A stretch of DNA of 64,000 nucleotides, from contig JANTQA010000042.1 in assembly GCA_027625915.1 (NCBI GenBank), positions 1,686,001 through 1,750,000 on the forward strand, read 5' to 3'. This document shows positions 47,488 to 58,059 of this stretch, piece by piece (within the stretch, counting starts at the first letter, position 1; each line of letters opens with the position of its first letter). The notes under the pieces were generated by a model. It did no database searches. It worked only from the letters and a program-made list of their open reading frames with translations, and was not told the DNA's origin. Made by a program: the position numbers and the translations under genes. The DNA is from Anaeramoeba flamelloides. Taxonomy: Eukaryota; Metamonada; Anaeramoebidae.

Positions 47488-47964
47488 CTAATTTTCTTCG
47501 ATCTTGGGCTTTTTTTTCGTTACCCATTCTGTGGTAGTGCTTCTTGATTTTATTTTCTTGTTTTTTTTTTTTTTAGTGTTTTCACGAAGAGAAACACCTA
47601 AAATCCTTTCCATTCTAGTTAATAAACGATTATCAGGGATTGCTTTCCCTCTTTCGTAGTCATTGATCACAGTTACTTTGACGCTACATTGTTGTGCTAA
47701 TTGCTTTTGAGTAATCTTTTTTGCGTTTCTTGCTTGCAAGATCTTTCTTCCAACACTTACCCCAAGTGTTTTATGTTTTCTTACTTCGTTGTCGTTCTCA
47801 AGTTGATACATTTTTCTTCCTTTGTTATTGTTTTTCTTTCGGACTTCTACATTCCCTGTCCTCATCGCTTCTTGTGTTTGTTTTTTTGTTGGTTTTTTGT
47901 TGTTAGTTCGACTTTTTCTTTGTCCAATTTTTACAACACCCCAATCTTGTTGACCGTATGACAT
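47488..47964 (-). CDS. MBF1: Multiprotein-bridging factor 1 (MBF1/EDF1)
   Basis: 158 residues, one exon, starting MSYGQQDWGVVKIGQRK, which matches the family's N-terminal DWxxVxxxxK motif. The Cro/C1-type helix-turn-helix lies at ~72-127 (GRKILQARNAKKITQKQLAQ, then VINDYERGKAIPDNRLLTRM). MBF1 bridges sequence-specific activators and TBP; it also acts on stalled ribosomes in yeast. The C-terminal tail (~30 residues, KKKKNKKIKSRS and beyond) is longer and more basic than in most relatives. Length is otherwise typical (about 145-155). It sits alone, with ~5 kb of non-coding DNA on each side. Confidence 0.95.
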   Translation of the reverse strand: MSYGQQDWGVVKIGQRKSRTNNKKPTKKQTQEAMRTGNVEVRKKNNNKGRKMYQLENDNEVRKHKTLGVSVGRKILQARNAKKITQKQLAQQCSVKVTVINDYERGKAIPDNRLLTRMERILGVSLRENTKKKKNKKIKSRSTTTEWVTKKKPKIEEN

Positions 47965-48860
47965 ATTAATGATTTTGAAAATATATAAAAAAAATATGGT
48001 TTTGAGATTCCAGAAATTGTTTAAATGTAGATTTGATTTTCATTGGTAATAGTGAAGGGAATTCGGGATTTGAACAAAACCATTCAAATAATAACTAAAA
48101 GATATTTTTTTTGTTTTTCAAACCAAGAAATTTCTGGAATTGAAAATGGGTTTTGGTGGCCTTTAACACAAATAGATTTCAAAGAATTTAAATATGTTTG
48201 TTACGTCACAAATAAAAATGAAAATTTATTTTTCTAAAATTGTGTCAGAAATAAAAGAAAATCAAAGAAAACAAGTTGGTATAGAATACCAAACCTAGAT
48301 CTTTTTGTTGTTTGTTAGGCTCAAGCAAAAATTATTGTAATCAAAAAAAGCCTCAAAAATTCATTCAGATAAGAAGAATCGATTGATTAAAACAAAAGAA
48401 ATTTTGGTTCAATTTGCATTTTTATAATTTATCGATTCTTCTTTGAAAACACTTCTTGAGAAAGAGTATTTTGAAGGTTCAACTGATTTTACAAAGTTTC
48501 TCAACATTTAAATGCTTTATTCAAATCTATATTTTTGTTTAAAAACAAGGAAAAGAAAGTTAAAATTTTCAAATCTTTATTTGAGTTTATCAGTAATGAA
48601 AAGATTTTTTCATTATCTAAATTATAGTACTGGTAAACTTCATACCAACATGACAAAATAAAATATGTTAACAAAAACAAATTGTTTATGTCTATTTAAG
48701 GAATCTCAATTAAAAGGACGGTTTTTGTGAAAAAATACTCCTGAAAATGAAATTATCAATATAATTTTAGAGTTGCAATTCAGAAAAGGGCATTAGAAAT
48801 CAAAACAAAAAGTATTTTTGTGAATCAAAGTGTAACGTGAAACCAAAAAATAAGTATGAC

Positions 48861-49060
48861 TATTATTTTCCAATTAAAAAATGAAAATTTTTGGTTCAAA
48901 TTCCCCAATATTTTTCTCTGAATAATTAGATGAAAACCCAAAAATATATAACTAATTGTTTAGAAATGATATTTTTAGGCATATAATTAACCTACCTTAA
49001 CGAACTCTAAGACAAAATTTTTACTCTGTTAATTTGATTGTAACAGTAATAATTAATATC
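48861..49060. mobile_element. Element E3, copy 2 (inverted relative to copy 1)
   Basis: Reverse-complement match to 16927-17175: TATTATTTTCCAATTAAAAA end, AGAAATGATATTTT, then TTAATTTGATTGTA and AGTAATAATTAATAT. The far terminal palindrome present in copy 1 is missing here. Confidence 0.55.
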
Positions 49061-49146
49061 GATTTAGGAAATAGAAATAAAAATTTTTATTTATTAATAA
49101 AAAATAACAGTATATAAAATTGAAACTTTTCTTGAGGCATCTCAAT

Positions 49147-49668
49147 TTTAAGAACTAGGTTCTCACCTTTGGAGGGGGTTTGAGTAATTGTGTTATTTCG
49201 CTTTCGCTTCTCAAAAAAATTATCACACAGAAGAAATTGGACAAAAAAAAAAAAACATTTTTTGTCATCTTTATCTTTTCACGAAGACGGTTTTTCTTTG
49301 TTTTTCAATAAAAAGGAAATTTGAAAATAACAAAAAAAATTGTAAAAAATGGCTTTTGGGGATTTTCAAGTGCATTTCAAATTTTAGAACATTTCAAACT
49401 TGTAAAAGTTATTTAAAAAATATGTAGAACAGAACTAGAAAATAGTGTGAGTTCCGAAAGTTGAAATTGAAATTCCAAAATATAAAAATCAAAATTTAGC
49501 ATGATCTAACAAAGTAAAAAATGCGAAAAGTGTTGAAATTGTGAAAATTTCACATTTTTTCTAAAAGAAATTCTCATTGGACAAATATTACTTCGATTAC
49601 ATAACTTATTCAAGAATGATTTTATATTATTTTTCCACTGTTTTCACCTAAAAACGTAGTCCTTAAGG
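49147..49668 (+). mobile_element. Element E1, copy 1
   Basis: About 520 bp that match 51997-52514 in inverted orientation over the full length. Ends: TTTTAAGAACTAGGTTCTCA at the left and ACGTAGTCCTTAAGG at the right, so the element has CTTAAGGACTACGT-type inverted termini. No conserved frame. A non-autonomous DNA transposon by structure. Confidence 0.7.
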
Positions 49669-49990
49669 TGATATGTTCCAAATAAAAATTTCATAGACCT
49701 TGACAAATACTGCCCTTGGAGATTGTTATATGTAAATATGATCTTTTAATCCACATAATAATATTTACCTAACAGACAGGGGTAAAAATTAGTTTCTTTT
49801 TCCTTAGCCCATTTTAACTGAAGATCACTAACAACACCCAACTTTTCTATTAAATCAAATTATAAAAGGAAATAAGAAGAAATTCTGATGAATTTTTTAT
49901 GGGTCTGTCCTTCCTCTTAAAAAGATAGATTAATGTTTTATAACAAATTAAAAAAAATAAATCTTAATGAACTAATTTCAAATCAAGACA

Positions 49991-50110
49991 GTTTGAAACT
50001 ATTTTCATTAATTAATAATCGTGAAATCTCTGATTTTACGCTTAAATACCTGAAAGGGAATTTAAGTCTAAGGGCAACTAGAGTGTAATCTACACTTCTT
50101 CAATAATAAT
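49991..50110 (+). repeat. Repeat R2, copy 2 (conserved hairpins)
   Basis: Matches 1801-1920. Stem GCTTAAAT pairs with ATTTAAG, and the terminal hairpin reads GTGTA-ATC-TACAC where copy 1 has TGTA-ATT-TACA. Confidence 0.55.
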
Positions 50111-50147
50111 AATAAAAAAAAAAATGAATTTTTTTTCACAATTACTA

Positions 50148-50348
50148 TAAAGTCAGTTCCACTTTTAAGGCACAAACTTTCATCAAAAACTAATATAATA
50201 ATAATCTCAAATTAAAGCATTTAAAAGTCCCAATTATCGAAAAATAATTTGTGAAAAAAAAAATTCCAAATTTTGTGCTTTAATTAGGATTTTTTTGAAC
50301 CTTAAATTTAGTTTAAAATTTGTACTCTAAAAGTGAAACTGGCCACTA
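50148..50348. mobile_element. MITE M1, degenerate copy
   Basis: Left end AAGTCAGTTCCACTTTTAAG, right end CTAAAAGTGAAACTGGCCAC. The internal arms are eroded but in the right order. Confidence 0.7.
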
Positions 50349-51827
50349 ACCAAAAAACAAAAATAAAAGATACAACACTAAGAAAAAGAAAATGATGTAA
50401 AATGATTGAAAAAAAAAATTCATAATTATTTTCCATTTCCAAACGAATTTCCAATAAATAATTATTAAATCAAAACAAATCAATACAATGTATCTTATTT
50501 TTCTGAAAAAGAAATTTTCAAAATATTATTTCTCTATAAAAGAAAATCTAAATTAGATAAATTCAATGATAATTGGTAATAAAACCCATTTTTGTAAATT
50601 CTTAAACAATAACAAGCAAAATACTTTCTCAAAAATATTTCTAAAAAAAAGTTTTTCATTTTCAAAATTATAATAAAAAGTAATAAAAAACAAAAATTGT
50701 ATCAGATCTTGTACATAAGGTAAATAAAGAAATGATTTTTTGTTTAGTTTTTCTAAACCCAATTTCAAAAAGGTCACCGACCTGAAATAATAAATTGAAA
50801 AAAAAAGTATCCTTTTATATCCAAGAACAACTATTAATTAAAGCAGATTGATAATCCACTATTAAATCATTTGAAATAAAAAACCCTGATATTTTAAATA
50901 AATAAAAAAAATAAAACCAAAAAAGAAAAAAAAAGTGAGTCGAAATTTATGAAAAGAGCATTACAGACTTTTTATTCCAGAAATTTCACTGGAACAAAAT
51001 TTAACATGAAGATTTTTTTTAACTAATAATTATTAAATTCGTTTTAAAAGACATTATATTGTCTAAATTTTGTTTGTGATTATCTGGTAATGTCGAAGAT
51101 CTTTTTTTTTCTACCTAAGCTTTCACAAAAAAAAAAGGATCAAAAATAAAAAAAAACTTTTTAAAAAGAATAAAAGAAGAAAAAGAAAAAAAACAAAAGA
51201 AAAAGAAAAGAAATTTCAAAAAGCAAAAACAAAAATTTTCAAAATTAAAAAAAAGATTCTGATCTAAAAATTTGAAAATAATTTTATAAGAATATTGGAC
51301 AAACCCTCAAAACTGTTTCCATTAACATTATAAAGTGAGTCAAATTTTTTGAACAAAATCTTTTATCAATTTTTTAATTATTTTGATTTACTTTTTTATA
51401 ATGTGTTTAATTAAATTATTTGAGGATGTATCCTGCCATCCGATTTATTAAAACACCAATCTATTTAGTAAAAGAAATGATTTCAATGAACTACTTTTCT
51501 AGAAAAAGACATACTTAAAATCTGTAAAATATATACCCTCTCTTAAGTTAAAAATTATTTTTTAAATTTTTAATGTGTTTCACAGAATAATGAAACCCCT
51601 ATGGTATTCTCAAATAAAATTTAAAAATTTCTTAAAATAACAATAATACATTGAAGTTGTTTATAATTTAGTATTTTAAAAATTGAATAATTAAGTTCGT
51701 TCAAAATTTCAAAAAAAAAAAGGGTTGTTCACCACTAAGAACACTCTAAAATAATAAAAATAATTAAAAGATCTCCTTAATTTGAATTAATAAAAAAAGT
51801 TGTGATTCAAGAATAGAATATAAAGGG

Positions 51828-53110
51828 TGTTTGAAATATTCCCCAAAATAACCGAAAATCGAAAATACACGAAAATTTTTTAACCATAAAAAACACGTTA
51901 TGGACAACTTCGAAGAAACTCTATTGCCAATATACCCAGTTTAACGGTAAAATAACAATTTTACTTTCAGACAAAATATATATTTTGAATTTTCCACTTT
52001 AAGGACTACATTTTTAGGTGAAAACAGTGAAATAATCGATAAAATCACCCTTAGATAAGTTATGAAATCCAAGTAATATTTGTCCAACGAGAATTTCTTT
52101 TCAAAAAAATGTAAAATTTTCACAATTTCAACAATTTTTACCTTGTTAGATCATGCTAAATTTTGATTTTAATATTTTAGAATTTCAATTTCAACTTTCG
52201 GAACTCACACTATTTTCAAGATCTGTTCTACATATTTTTTAAATTTACTTTTACAAGTTTGAAATGTTCCAAAATTTGAAATGCACTTGAAAATCCCCAA
52301 AAGTCATTTTTTACAATTATTTTTTTTGTTATTTTCAATTTTCCTTTTCATTGAATAACAAAGAAAAATAGTCTTGGTGAAAAGGTAAAGATGACAAAAA
52401 ATGTTTTTTTTTTTTTTAGTGCAATTTCTTCTGTGTGAAAATTTTTTTTGAGAAGCGAAAGTGAAATAACACAATTAATCAAACCCCTCAAGGGTGGGAA
52501 CGTAGTCCTTAAGCCACTCTAAAGAGTTTACGGTATTTGTGTATGTTAGTTGTTGTTACTTATTGGGGGTAAGTGTGTATGTATTTCATTTTATGCTTGG
52601 GTAATGTTGGGTAGGTTATGGTGTGTGTTTGTATGTTTTGGTTAAACCAGTTTCTTTTATGGAATGTGAAGTTAAAATTAGGTTTGGCTTGTTTCACCTT
52701 GTGTAGGGTCTGGGTATGTATGAACGAATAGATATTACTTGATTATTTTAGATTGTATATAGGATTACAAAATTATGGATAATGCTACACTATTAGAAAA
52801 AATTCTTTACAAGTACATTTTCTCTCATTAAGTTAATACCATTCCGAAATGATCAGACTTGTTACATTCTTCTACGATACAAATTCCTTTCACACAAAAT
52901 GGGTTGATTACTATCCCCAAAAATTTAATTTTTTTGAATTTTGATATTTCAACAAAAAAAATTTTCTCTAATATAAAATTCCAAATTTACCTTTAAACTG
53001 AGTATATTGGTACCAGGGTTTCTTGGAAGTTGTTCAAAAAGAGTTTTTTCATGCTTAAAAAATTTTCGGGTATTTTCGATTTTCGGGTATTTTCGGGAAT
53101 ATTTGATAGA
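51828..53110. mobile_element. Element E2 with ~120-bp inverted termini
   Basis: Left terminus 51828-51951 (TTTGAAATATTCCCCAAAAT, CGAAAATCGAAAATAC, AAGAAACTC) is mirrored at 52988-53110 (GTATTTTCGATTTTCGG, GGGAATATTTGATAG, GGTTTCTTGGAAGTTGT). Inside are E1 copy 2 and a GT-rich stretch (52530-52720). No transposase was recognised. Confidence 0.6.
51997..52514 (-). mobile_element. Element E1, copy 2, nested in E2
   Basis: Bounded by CTTTAAGGACTACATTTTTA and GGGAACGTAGTCCTTAAG. CCA on both sides (TTTTCCA and CCACTCT) could be a 3-bp target duplication. It lies 45 bp inside the left terminus of E2, so E1 inserted into E2 after E2 was in place. Confidence 0.65.
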
Positions 53111-53367
53111 TTCGAATATAAATGATTTTATAAAATTGAGGTTCGGAATGATTCAGATAGTATTTAATGATTGTGTACTCATTATTCATATACTTTACTT
53201 TTTTTGTTTTGTTTTTAAATTCTATTTTTTATTAAAAAAAAAATAATAATAAAAAAAAACTGATTTATATTATTTTGGATATATAATTATTTTTAATAAT
53301 AATATTATTAATAAATTATAAATATACAAATATAATAAAACTAAAATAATAATAATGATGATGATGA

Positions 53368-53369
<2 letters not shown>

Positions 53370-53443
<74 letters not shown>
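53370..53443. repeat. (TAA)n microsatellite
   Basis: About 25 units of TAA, preceded by a short TGA repeat; it lies 160 bp beyond the extended stop codon of the ChAPs gene. Confidence 0.9.
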
Positions 53444-53444
<1 letters not shown>

Positions 53445-53605
53445 GTAATGATAATAATTGAGAAAAAAAAATAAAAATAAGAAAAAGATTAACGATGTTA
53501 TTATCTTTCAATAATTAATTTTCTTGTTAATTCTAAGAAAAAAAAGTAAAAAAAACAAAAAATTAAACAACTGAAACTAATAAAATAAAATGCACAAAAC
53601 AATAA

Positions 53606-56600
53606 TTATCTATCAAATCCATCAACTTGTAATTGTTTTGCGATTTCAAATAAATTAATAATTTCAGGATGTATTACTTCTTTTTTTGTTTTCCTTTCCT
53701 TTTTTTTTTTTTTTTTTTCTTCCTTTTCTTTTTCTTCTTCTTGTTCTTTTTGTTGTTGTTCTTATTGTTGTCAAAATCATTTGAATTATTATTTGAATTC
53801 TTTTTCTCGAAATCTTCAATTATTTGAGAAAAGTTAGTAAAGCAATTGTCAATATAGCTGGCACCTTTCACAAACATCAGTTTACAAATTAAATAAAAGC
53901 AAGCTTCGCGGAATTCAAAAAACGTACTTTGGGGCAAACAATTTTGGATTTTTTTTTTAGGATAGTCGATAAAGTTATACATAATATTACAAAATTGGAT
54001 TGCCTTAAGAAATTGCTTTTTTTCTGTTCTGATCTTGATCAGGTTCACCATGGAATCTGTTTTTTTAACAGTGATTTCAATTTCGTCAATGTCCTCTCTA
54101 CCGTTGCTGTTTATCGACATTAAAAAGGCCCTCTCGGCCATGTCCGTGTTTTTCAATCTCTTTGAAAGCTGTCCTATCTGCTCCCATTCGTTATCAGTTC
54201 TTTCATTGCTTAAACCAGAATTTTCTAAATTACGGTCTTCTAATTGAAGAACTGAGAGTGTTGATGAATCATGATAAATTTTTTTCAAAATTTCTTGTAA
54301 CCATTGTTGATACGGGAAGCATTCCCATTCGGATATTATTTCGGGTTCTGGGGCCTTTTGTACAACCCACCCGGCTTTTTTTAGATGTGAGCCAAATCCG
54401 TTTTTCCTTTTTTTGTTTTTGTTGCTATTGTTGTTGTTGGTGTTGTTGTTGTTGTTATTATTAACATTTTCGCTAGATGAAGAAGACGAAATGGAATAAA
54501 CAGTTTTTTTTTTTTGATTTTTTTTGTTATTTGAAGAATTCAAAAGTTCTTTTGTGTTTTGTTTTTTATTTTCATTTATTTTTTCGTCTATTGCTTGGTA
54601 TCCAATTTTTAAATTTTTTATTTCCTTTTCTTCTTTATTCTTTGGTTTTTTGTTTTGGAATTTTCTATAATCAAAATCTTCAGATCCAGATTCAGATTCA
54701 GATTTTAAATATTTGAATTCTTTCTCCTTTTCCTTTTTCTTTTCTGTTTCTGTTTCTTTTTCTGTTTCCTTTTCAATTTGATCATCATCATCATCATTAT
54801 TATTATTATCATTATTATTATTGTTGTTTTTTTTTTTTTTTAATTTGTTTAATTGTTTAATTATAATATTCATTTCATCAAAGTCGTCTGTATCACAAGA
54901 AGAAGAATAATTACCATCTTCATCTGCATAATATCCTTTATTATTCCCATTGCCATTATTAAAATTAAAACTATGGTTTTTATTATTCCCATTCCCATTT
55001 TCATATTCTAAACTTTCTAAACTTTTTAACATTTCATTTTCATATTGCTTTCTTTGATTTAATTCTTTTAATTCCCATTCTTCATTAAATGTTTCATTTG
55101 AGGTTTTTTCAGCTTGTATTTCTTTTTCTAATTTGTCCCATTCTTCATTGTTCAAAATCTCCTTTCCTAATTCATATTTAATAATACCCTTTTTCACTCC
55201 AGAGTCCCTAACATTTTCTAAAAACACTTCGTCTCGTAGTTCATTTATTCTTTCCCAATTAACCTTTGATAAAAACTGAGAGAGTATTTGATAAATTTTT
55301 AAGGTGATCCCACTCAAAATAGGGAAATTGTCAGTATTTTTCCTTACAAACAATTCTAAACCGATTCTACTCAAATCATCTGAACCACGTTTTTTGTTTG
55401 TTTTTCTCAATGATAATCGCCTTTGCCTATTGCCCAAGTTGAAAAAATTATCATAATTGCCAGTTGAGAATTCTCTTCTAATGTTGTCATTGGTTGTGGA
55501 ATTTTGATAATTCGTTTGTCTGTCGTTATTAAAATTATGAAAATTAGTATTATTATTATTATTATTATTCTGATTAAAATTGCTAATATTCATGTAATTC
55601 GGGATATCCGTTGTCGAATATTGCCTATTGTGGTTATTGTTTCTTCTTCTCCAAGAATACTTTTCGCCCTCCTTCAAATACAAATCGTCTAATTCATCAG
55701 AAATGTCTCGTGAGCCCACCCTAATTTTGCAACCGTTCCACCAGGTGATCCGATCAACTAAGAGCATGGAATCTTCGTTCCCCAGCCCAGAAAGCGAATT
55801 GGACGAATTTTGGGTAACAACATTATTACCTTTCCCCAGGGAAAGCGCATTTAACGAAGTGGATTTTTGCATTGAAGATGGCTTGACAAATGGGCATTTG
55901 TTGAGTGCAATGAGAGTTCGATTTAGGTTTTGGTTTGCAAACGAGATCTTGGCAGACAAAATGAAGGTTTGGGGCATAAACGGCACCAGCCTTTCCAGCC
56001 TTTCCACAGACTTTATTGCATTTTTAAATTTCCCTAGGGCTAGCATTGCTTTGATGTATTCTCTGCGGAGCAAAAAGGACGAGGGCCTTGACTCGAGCCC
56101 CTTTTCCAAGATTTTTTCACATTTTTTCACCTTCCCCTGCTTTCTGAGCGCCTTCGCCACGATCCACAGCAGCTCTGGCTCGTTTTTTGATTCAGACAGG
56201 CTGGTAAAAAGCTCAATACTATACCTGTAGCGGTGCTGCCGAAACAAGTATTTGCGAAGGCCATCGACCAATTTATTCGAGACAAGGGTTGGCACCGTTC
56301 GGATTTTTGTGGTGCCCAACTTGAGACCCAGATGGAAGATCTTTCTAATGGCGTCTTCCAAAATCTTTGGCTGCGGATCCAAGATGTGATCATCAACTAA
56401 ATTAACGGAGAGCCAATGATCGAAAAAGGTTGCGCACACAGAGTCCCTGGGCATCTCGTTCCACCGCAAAAAGGAGCTGACAAAGGTCTCCACCCAAAAC
56501 TCGTCGCTTGGGTTGACGGCCTCCTTCCCATTCGCGTCAACTGTGTAGCATGTTAGAGTGTTGGGTAAGCTCAGCTTCACAACCAAGTCTTCCCTTCGAA

Positions 56601-56922
56601 ACGTGTTAAAGCTCTGGAATGTTAAGGCCTCGATCTTCCATTGCTTTTTTTTATTTTTTTTCGATTGCTGCTCGGGTTGGGTCAGTAAGAGACGCGCAAA
56701 ATACGCGGCGATACTCGAGATCGACTCAATTCTCAAGCCATGCACAGCATGATAAAAGCCAACCCGTTTACTGACGCGCTGGTGTGGCTTTTTTTTTAAG
56801 ATATGGCACAAGTCTGGTGGGCCTAAGGTGTTCTTACTTTTTTTAATCAATTTGTTTCGGTAGTTTATAGAAAAAAATAATTCATGTTCCACACATTCAC
56901 TTGTTGCACTTAAGTAATCCAT
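53606..56922 (-). CDS. ChAPs-family (Chs5-Arf1-binding, exomer-type) protein
   Basis: Main frame 56922-53674 encodes 1082 residues. The N-terminal ~380 residues have the ChAPs layout: PPDLCHILKKKP near 36-47, GFYHAVHGLRIESISSIAAY, SFLRWNEMPRD, then TPR-like helices (LFTSLSESKNEPELLWIVAK, KKCEKILEKGLESRPSSFLL). In yeast such proteins join the exomer coat and carry cargo from the trans-Golgi to the surface. Asn/Lys/Glu-rich inserts fill ~430-860; a second helical block (EWECFPYQQWLQEIL and on) follows. The main frame ends in a poly-Lys run. The next frame continues EVIHPEIINLFEIAKQLQVD, GFDR and a stop at 53606-53608, which looks like the true C-terminus. The minus strand has no GT between about 53690 and 53850, so a normal intron is unlikely; an indel in the 19-base T run (53700-53718) explains the switch. 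The first 900 bp are GC-richer than the rest. Confidence 0.85.
53700..53718. repeat. Homopolymer of 19 T
   Basis: Lies in the poly-Lys-encoding end of the ChAPs gene and is the most likely site of a length error or of allelic variation. Confidence 0.9.
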
Positions 56923-58059
56923 TTTTGTTTTGGGTTGTTTTTTTTTTGGTTGTCAAAGAACTTTCGTTTTTATTTCCTTTAAAAAAGAAGAAGAGAAAAA
57001 AAATAAATTTTTTTCAAGAGGAAAAGAAAAAAAACAAAAAAATTTTTTACTTCACAAAAATTAAAAAAATAAAAACATGATTGATTTTTTGTTGAAAATT
57101 CAACAGCAATTTTTGGAAGTGTTAATTTTTAAAAGTGAGTTTTGAGTATGGTTAGAGTTAAAATTAAATGGGATTATTTTAAGAAATGAAGAGATTAAAT
57201 TTTTTTTTCTTTTGGAGAAGAAGGCGATACAAGAAACTTTCAAACACAAATGCTCTGTTGTTTATTGTTCTTCAAGAAAACACACTTTTGGAAAAGTGGA
57301 AGATTACCAAATAAGTTTGAGCAAAATATTTTTTTTAAGAAATTTACTTTCAAGGCTGTGTTGAATTTAACTTTATGACAGGTGTTGAGTTTTTATAACA
57401 TTTTTTCGGAAAGTCCCCAAGTTACCAATGCGTTAATATCTTTTCTATAATACCATTTGGCTATTTGGTACAATACTAAATTATTTTTACTGTTCAAATC
57501 ATAAAAAGGCAATTAATTTCTGTTTTATTGAAGTGAAATTCAATTTCGTTTCGAGGAAAATAATGAAAAAAAAAAAACATCAATTAGCTCTTTCGACTTT
57601 ATTGAAATCTGTTTGGAAAAATTACTTGATAAATCTGTTTATTTAAAAATGAAATATTATTTGTTTGTTTACACTACAAACAATAATTGCTTCACAAGTA
57701 CCTAAGTAGAATATATTTTTTCATTAACAGTTTTTAATACAATATTTCAAACTTTTTTTAACTTGTTCTTACCGGTTTTTTTTTTTATTTGTAATGAAAA
57801 GGAATCGAGAATTGTTTTCCTTATTTTTCATTATCAAAAAGAGTTTTCCAAAAAGAAGGATCTAATTTAGGAGTCTGTTTTGGAAAATAGGAAAATGACA
57901 AGGAAAAGGAAATGTAACTTTATTCCTATTTATTATTCAAATATAAGGAATATACTTTAAAGTAATATTGTCGAGAAATTCATCTCTTATTTTTTTTTCA
58001 TTATCCTATTAGTTAGGTGATAACATACAATATTTTAATAGATGCAATATAAACTATCA

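Larger units (their letters stand above)
47965..53605. other. Spacer with nested and inverted elements
   Basis: Contains E3 copy 2 (48861-49060), E1 copy 1 (49147-49668), R2 copy 2 (49991-50110), degenerate M1 (50148-50348), E2 (51828-53110) with E1 copy 2 nested inside (51997-52514), and a TAA microsatellite (53370-53443). Open frames here (for example 49188-49427, 53007-53246) lie on these repeats. The 64-codon frame at 48043-48237 (+) is unassigned. Confidence 0.6.

Noticed and set aside
53929-56752. Plus-strand open frames across the ChAPs gene, up to 200 codons
   Set aside because: All lie antisense to a protein with clear family motifs; their residues reflect the reverse complement of its codons.
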